A DNA stretch of 8,872 nt from an uncultured Collinsella sp. (GTDB lineage Bacteria; Actinomycetota; Coriobacteriia; Coriobacteriales; Coriobacteriaceae), in assembly GCA_902478885.1 (NCBI GenBank), contig CABSMS010000081.1, positions 1 through 8,872 on the forward strand, written 5' to 3'. Shown in pieces: positions 5,376-8,872 of this stretch (position 1 is the stretch's first letter; every line of letters begins with the position of its first letter). The translations under genes and the position numbers were made by a program. The notes under the pieces were generated by a model. It saw only the letters and a program-made list of their open reading frames with translations. It was not told the origin of the DNA and did no database searches.

Positions 5376-5960
5376 ATGGGCACGACTTCCCCCAAGGCGG
5401 TCATCATGGACGAGACCGCCGTCAATCGAGCGATGACCCGCATCGCGCACGAGATTCTCGAGCGCAACGAGGGCTGTGAAGACCTCGCTCTGGTCGGCAT
5501 CGTCACGCGCGGCGACCTTCTGGCAAAGAAGCTCGCCGAGGAGATCAAGGAGATCGAGGGCGTCGACGTTCCGCTCGGCAGCCTCGACATCAGCTTCTAC
5601 CGCGATGACTATGCGACCAATTTCGCTCCCGCGATCCACGCTACCAACATTCCCTTCAGCGTCGACGGCAAGCGCGTCGTGCTGGTGGACGACATCCTCT
5701 ATACGGGTCGTACCATCCGCGCCGCTCTCGACGCCGTCATGGACCTGGGCCGTCCGAGCCGCATTGAGCTGGCAGTCCTCGTTGACCGCGGGCACCGCGA
5801 GCTCCCCATCTCGCCGGACTTTGTCGGCAAGAACGTTCCCTCGTCGCATGAGGAGAACGTGCACCTATATATGAAGGAAGTCGACGGCCACACCGCCGTC
5901 GAGATTAACGACGTCGCGCCGGGTTCCCACGTGGGCTCCGCGCCGCTGGGAGGTGAGTAG
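5376..5960 (+). CDS. pyrR: PyrR: pyrimidine operon attenuation regulator / uracil phosphoribosyltransferase
   Basis: PyrR binds pyr mRNA when UMP is high and promotes termination (in Bacillus) or blocks translation (in mycobacteria); it often keeps uracil phosphoribosyltransferase activity, making UMP from uracil and PRPP. The 194-residue protein has the type-I PRTase fold. It shows GIVTRG (41-46, pyrophosphate loop), the family segment SLDISFYRDD (69-78) and the PRPP-binding motif VVLVDDILYTGRT (101-113, with D105 and D106). B. subtilis PyrR has 181 residues, so this copy is slightly longer, mainly at the C-terminus (after about residue 180). The ATG at 5376 has AAGGAGAT just upstream. It is the first gene of the operon and lies directly after the attenuator it is expected to control. 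The pyrB Shine-Dalgarno is inside its last codons. Confidence 0.95.
   Translation: MGTTSPKAVIMDETAVNRAMTRIAHEILERNEGCEDLALVGIVTRGDLLAKKLAEEIKEIEGVDVPLGSLDISFYRDDYATNFAPAIHATNIPFSVDGKRVVLVDDILYTGRTIRAALDAVMDLGRPSRIELAVLVDRGHRELPISPDFVGKNVPSSHEENVHLYMKEVDGHTAVEINDVAPGSHVGSAPLGGE
5948..5956 (+). promoter_or_regulatory. Shine-Dalgarno that fixes the pyrB start at 5965
   Basis: GGGAGGTGA ends eight bases before the GTG at 5965. The upstream in-frame GTG at 5953 lies inside this site and has no site of its own at a workable distance, so 5965 is preferred. Confidence 0.75.
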
Positions 5961-5964
5961 TACC

Positions 5965-6909
5965 GTGGCGTTCAACCATAAGCACCTGATCGACATTACC
6001 GAGTACTCCGAAGAGGACATCAAGCTCATCCTCGAGACCGCCAAGGCGTTCTCCGAGGTCAACGAGCGTGCCATCAAGAAGGTCCCCACGCTCAAGGGCA
6101 AGACCATCGTCAACATGTTCAACGAGCCCTCGACGCGCACCCGCAGCTCCTTCGAGCTCGCCGAGAAGCGTCTTTCGGCCGACAGCCTCAACTTTGGCGG
6201 CTCCTCGACCTCCACGGTCAAGGGCGAGAGCCTCGTCGACACCGTCGAGACTCTCAACGCCTACAAGATCGACTGCATCGTCGTGCGCGATAAGCACGCC
6301 GGTGCTCCCTACATCGTCACGCAGAACTCGCCCGCGAGCGTCATCTGCGCCGGTGACGGCAAGCACAACCACCCCACGCAGGCCCTGCTCGACCTGTACA
6401 CCATCTGGGAGCACAAGGGTGACTTTCACGGTCTGAAGGTCGCCGTCGTCGGCGATATCGCGCACTCCCGCGTCTGCGGCTCGCTGATCCCCGCCCTTAA
6501 GATCATGGGTTGCGAGACCTACGCCGTCGCCCCCGGCACGCTGCTGCCGCCGGCGCCCGAGGTCCTGGGCTGCGACCACGTGACGAGCGACCTCGATTCC
6601 GTCCTGCCCGAGCTGGACGTCGTCTACATGCTGCGCGTGCAGCAGGAGCGCCTCGAGGGTGCCCCGTTCCCGACCATTCGCGAGTACCACAAGCTCTTCG
6701 GCCTGACCAAGGACCGTGAGAAGCTCATGAAGCCCGACGCGATCATCTGCCACCCGGGCCCCATTAACCGCGGCGTCGAGTTCGATTCCTATATGGCCGA
6801 CCACCCGCAACGCTCCGTCATCCTGGAGCAGGTCTACGCCGGTATCTGCGTGCGTATGGCTATCCTGTATCTGCTGCTTGGAGGTGCCGATAATGGCCTT
6901 GCTTCTTAA
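5965..6909 (+). CDS. pyrB: Aspartate carbamoyltransferase catalytic subunit
   Basis: PyrB condenses carbamoyl phosphate with aspartate to carbamoyl-aspartate, the committed step of pyrimidine synthesis, as a cytoplasmic trimer. From the GTG at 5965 it has 314 residues, normal for the family. The carbamoyl-phosphate site motif is STRTR (56-60), the 80s loop gives S-x-x-x-KGES (K86-S89), HNHPTQ lies at 134-139, and the aspartate-side motif HPGPINRGVE is near the C-terminus. No regulatory subunit gene (pyrI) follows. It starts 4 bases after the pyrR stop and overlaps pyrC by 17 bases, so translation is probably coupled. A start at 5953 would add four residues (MSST) and is less likely. Confidence 0.96.
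   Translation: MAFNHKHLIDITEYSEEDIKLILETAKAFSEVNERAIKKVPTLKGKTIVNMFNEPSTRTRSSFELAEKRLSADSLNFGGSSTSTVKGESLVDTVETLNAYKIDCIVVRDKHAGAPYIVTQNSPASVICAGDGKHNHPTQALLDLYTIWEHKGDFHGLKVAVVGDIAHSRVCGSLIPALKIMGCETYAVAPGTLLPPAPEVLGCDHVTSDLDSVLPELDVVYMLRVQQERLEGAPFPTIREYHKLFGLTKDREKLMKPDAIICHPGPINRGVEFDSYMADHPQRSVILEQVYAGICVRMAILYLLLGGADNGLAS
6880..6886 (+). promoter_or_regulatory. Shine-Dalgarno that fixes the pyrC start at 6893
   Basis: GGAGGTG lies six bases before the ATG at 6893 and inside pyrB. The alternative in-frame TTG at 6878 overlaps the site and would be unusable. Confidence 0.82.
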
Positions 6910-8182
6910 GAATGCCCACGTCGTCGACCCGTCCGTCGAGCTTGACGGTGTCGTTGACGTCCTGATTGACGGCGACAAGATCGCCGAGGTCGGCGAGAAT
7001 CTCGCCGTCGAGGGAGCCGAGGTCCGCGACCTTTCCGGCAAGTACCTCGTCCCCGGCCTGGTGGATATGCACGTTCACCTTCGCGAGCCCGGCTACGAGG
7101 TCAAAGAGGACATCGAGAGCGGCACCCGCGCAGCTGCCAAGGGCGGCTTTACCGGCGTGTGCGCCATGCCCAACACTGACCCCGTCACCGATAACGGCAC
7201 CGTCGTGGAGTTCGTTAAGTCCCGCGCTGCCGAGGTCGGCCACTGCCGCGTCTATCCGTCGGGCGCCATGACCCGCGGTCTTAAGGGCGAGGCCATGTCC
7301 GAGATGGGCGATATGGTCGCCCACGGCGCCGTCGCCTTCACCGATGACGGTCGCGGCGTGCAGGGCGCGGGCATGCTCCGTCGCTGCATGGACTACGGCA
7401 AGATGTTCGGCAAGGTCTTTATGAGCCACTGCCAGGACGAGGACCTGGTCGGCCACGGCCAGATCAACGAGGGCAAGGTCTCGACCCGTCTGGCCCTCGA
7501 GGGTTGGCCGGCTGCCGGCGAGGAGCTTCAGATCGCCCGCGACATCGAGATCGCCAAGCTGACCGGTGCCAAGCTGCACATCCAGCACATCTCCACCGCC
7601 CATGGCCTGGAGCTCGTGCGTGCCGGTAAGGCCGCCGGTGTTCAGGTTACCTGCGAGGCTACCCCGCACCACATGTTCCTGACTGAGAACGACCTGGACG
7701 AGACCTACAACACCTCGCTCAAGGTCAATCCGCCGCTGCGTACCGAGGAAGATGCCGAGGCCATCCGTCAGGGCGTCATCGACGGCACCGTCGACGCTAT
7801 CGTCACCGATCACGCTCCCCACACCCCGTGGGAGAAGGCCCGCGAGTTCGAGCTTGCGCCCTTTGGCATGATCGGCCTTGAAACCTCCCTGTCGCTCGTA
7901 CTCACCGAGCTGGTCAACACGGGCAAGATGAGCATGGGCCGCATGGTCGAGCTCATGGCCATCAAGCCGCGTGAGATTCTGGGCCTCGACCAGGTTCAGG
8001 TCAAGGCGGGCTCCGTTGCCGACCTGACCGTGTTCGACCCCTCTGCCACCTGGACGGTCGGTGAGGACGGTTATGAGTCGCGCGCCGAGAACTCCGGTTT
8101 TGCCGGCCGCACGCTTACCGGTCGTGCCACCGATGTGTTTGTCGGCGGTAAGCAGACGCTCGCCGACGGCTGCATCTGCTAG
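6893..8182 (+). CDS. pyrC: Dihydroorotase, class I
   Basis: PyrC cyclises carbamoyl-aspartate to dihydroorotate, the third step of UMP synthesis. The 429-residue protein is an amidohydrolase of the long (class I) bacterial type. It shows the N-terminal metal motif DMHVHLREPG (H60, H62), followed by the substrate-contact segment PNTDP (93-97). Further ligands are D151 in FTDDG, H179 in SHCQDED, H232 in QHIST and the catalytic aspartate D306 in TDHAPHT. D151 takes the metal-bridging position that a carboxylated lysine occupies in the shorter class II enzymes. The end carries the usual small beta domain (VADLTVFDP). All key residues are present, so it should be active rather than a pseudo-dihydroorotase. 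It overlaps pyrB by 17 bases and is followed by a 92-base gap before pyrK. Confidence 0.96.
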   Translation: MALLLKNAHVVDPSVELDGVVDVLIDGDKIAEVGENLAVEGAEVRDLSGKYLVPGLVDMHVHLREPGYEVKEDIESGTRAAAKGGFTGVCAMPNTDPVTDNGTVVEFVKSRAAEVGHCRVYPSGAMTRGLKGEAMSEMGDMVAHGAVAFTDDGRGVQGAGMLRRCMDYGKMFGKVFMSHCQDEDLVGHGQINEGKVSTRLALEGWPAAGEELQIARDIEIAKLTGAKLHIQHISTAHGLELVRAGKAAGVQVTCEATPHHMFLTENDLDETYNTSLKVNPPLRTEEDAEAIRQGVIDGTVDAIVTDHAPHTPWEKAREFELAPFGMIGLETSLSLVLTELVNTGKMSMGRMVELMAIKPREILGLDQVQVKAGSVADLTVFDPSATWTVGEDGYESRAENSGFAGRTLTGRATDVFVGGKQTLADGCIC

Positions 8183-8202
8183 CATAGCCTTATCGCTTTT
8201 GT

Positions 8203-8235
8203 GCGCGGTGCCCTTGCGGTGCCGCGCTTTCTGTT
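8203..8235 (+). terminator. Hairpin with U-rich tail between pyrC and pyrK
   Basis: A ten-base-pair stem (8203-8212 with 8218-8227, two G-U pairs) has the five-base loop CTTGC and is followed by TTTCTGTT. It is 21 bases after the pyrC stop, within an apparent operon. It may be a partial terminator or an mRNA stabiliser that sets the ratio of downstream to upstream genes. Confidence 0.5.
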
Positions 8236-8243
8236 CGTTTTGA

Positions 8244-8259
8244 CCATGCAATCGCATGG
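8244..8259 (+). promoter_or_regulatory. Small hairpin before the pyrK ribosome-binding site
   Basis: CCATGC (8244-8249) and GCATGG (8254-8259) pair around the loop AATC. It ends six bases before the weak GGAG site (8266-8269) of pyrK. A translational role is possible but not shown. Confidence 0.35.
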
Positions 8260-8274
8260 GGGATTGGAGCGTCT

Positions 8275-8857
8275 ATGCCCACACCTTCCACTGCACGCAT
8301 GCATGACTTCGAGGTCGTCTCGAACCGGGAGATCGCCGACGGCATCTTCTCGCTCGTCATCTTGGCCCCTAAGCTTGCAAGTGCGCTCAAGCCCGGTCAG
8401 TTTGTGAATATCGCCGTACCTGGCGATGCGTCCTCTCTGCTTCGCGTGCCCCTGAGCTACTACCGCGCCGACGCCCAGGCCGGCACCGTCGAGCTGTGGT
8501 ACGCCGTCGTGGGCGACGATACCCGTCGTTTGTCCCAGATGGGCCCTGGCTCCTCCTCTAACCTGCTGGGCCCCGGTGGCCGTGGCTGGATGGTACCCGA
8601 GGGCACCAGGAAGGCCCTGCTCGTCGCCGGAGGCATCGGCGTTCCGCCTGTGCTGTGTCTTGCCGGTATGCTTGCCGAGCAGGGTGTTGATGTGGACGTA
8701 TGCCTGGGCTTTGGCACCGCTTCCAAGGCCGTGGGCGTCGATGAGTTCCGCGCTCTGTGCGATACGGTCAACGTATGCACCGACGACGGCTCGTTGGGCA
8801 CGCACGGCTTCTGCACCGATCCTGCCGCCGAGCTGCTCGGCGAGGGCGGTTATGACT
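8275..8857 (+). CDS. pyrK: Dihydroorotate dehydrogenase electron-transfer subunit PyrK, cut off by adapter
   Basis: PyrK passes electrons from dihydroorotate oxidation by PyrD (class 1B) to NAD+ through FAD and a [2Fe-2S] cluster. The frame from the ATG at 8275 stays open to the end of native DNA, giving 194 residues of a family that usually has about 250-280. It shows the ferredoxin-reductase-type FAD motif RVPLS (57-61) and the nucleotide-binding motif LLVAGGIGVPP (115-125), followed by TDDGSLGTHGF. The C-terminal cysteines that hold the iron-sulfur cluster would lie beyond the window. GGAG at 8266-8269 is a modest ribosome-binding site; M9 (8299) is an alternative start. Position after pyrC fits a pyrR-B-C-K-D order, so pyrD is expected next. 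A generic FAD/NAD oxidoreductase is the only serious alternative. Confidence 0.9.
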
Positions 8858-8872
8858 CTGTCTCTTATACAC
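8858..8872 (+). other. Nextera mosaic-end adapter remnant (not genomic)
   Basis: CTGTCTCTTATACAC is the first 15 bases of the reverse complement of the 19-base transposase mosaic end found at 29-47. It would add the artificial residues SVSYT to pyrK. Confidence 0.97.

Noticed and set aside
5227..5436. Possible leader peptide ahead of pyrR
   Set aside because: The frame begins at a TTG (or an ATG at 5257) without a Shine-Dalgarno and runs out of frame into pyrR. The RNA hairpins explain the region better.
5220..5864. A 214-codon minus-strand frame antisense to pyrR and its leader
   Set aside because: The composition is that of an antisense shadow, and it runs through the attenuator hairpins.
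5905..7041. A 378-codon minus-strand frame antisense to pyrB
   Set aside because: It is a shadow of pyrB with biased composition and no ribosome-binding site.
6860..8257. A 465-codon minus-strand frame antisense to pyrC
   Set aside because: It has the same low-complexity composition caused by GC-biased third positions of pyrC, with no recognisable domain; pyrC has all catalytic residues.

Overview
The window looks like a contig from a high-GC, anaerobic, gut-type actinobacterium of the class Coriobacteriia, most like Collinsella. This rests on strong G/C preference at third codon positions, a fermentative AdhE, near-consensus Shine-Dalgarno sites, and general familiarity with the protein sequences; no search could be run. 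The native DNA is only positions 48-8857. Bases 1-47 are an Illumina P5/index/Nextera Read-1 adapter and bases 8858-8872 are the reverse complement of the transposase mosaic end, so both outer genes are cut by library adapters rather than by biology.

Left arm (48-3420, minus strand): a full-length bifunctional acetaldehyde-CoA/alcohol dehydrogenase (adhE), followed 88 bases downstream by a 3'-truncated aminoglycoside-phosphotransferase-fold kinase. A GC-rich hairpin lies between them. adhE has its own candidate extended -10 promoter and two inverted repeats upstream.

Middle (3513-4735): a compact mobile element. A Y1/HUH transposase of the REP-associated (RAYT/TnpA_REP) type, on the plus strand, is bracketed by 47-base inverted repeats that match at 46 of 47 positions. 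Each contains two copies of a TTGGGGACAGAC motif at a 33-base period around a small hairpin. The element sits between the adhE promoter region and the terminator of rpmB.

Right arm: rpmB (ribosomal protein bL28, four-cysteine zinc form) on the minus strand, then a roughly 450-base divergent intergenic region, then the pyrimidine biosynthesis operon pyrR-pyrB-pyrC-pyrK on the plus strand. The operon is preceded by a leader with three mutually exclusive hairpins ending in a U-tract terminator, which is the layout of a transcription attenuator. pyrR encodes the expected regulator; pyrB and pyrC carry out the second and third steps of UMP synthesis; pyrK (cut by the right adapter) is the electron-transfer subunit for the fourth step. 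pyrR/pyrB are 4 bases apart, pyrB/pyrC overlap by 17 bases, and a stable hairpin with a U-rich tail lies in the pyrC-pyrK gap.

I see no undescribed multi-gene system. The parts most worth a second look are the inverted-repeat architecture of the transposase element and the pyr leader, whose hairpins do not contain an obvious copy of the classical PyrR-binding consensus.
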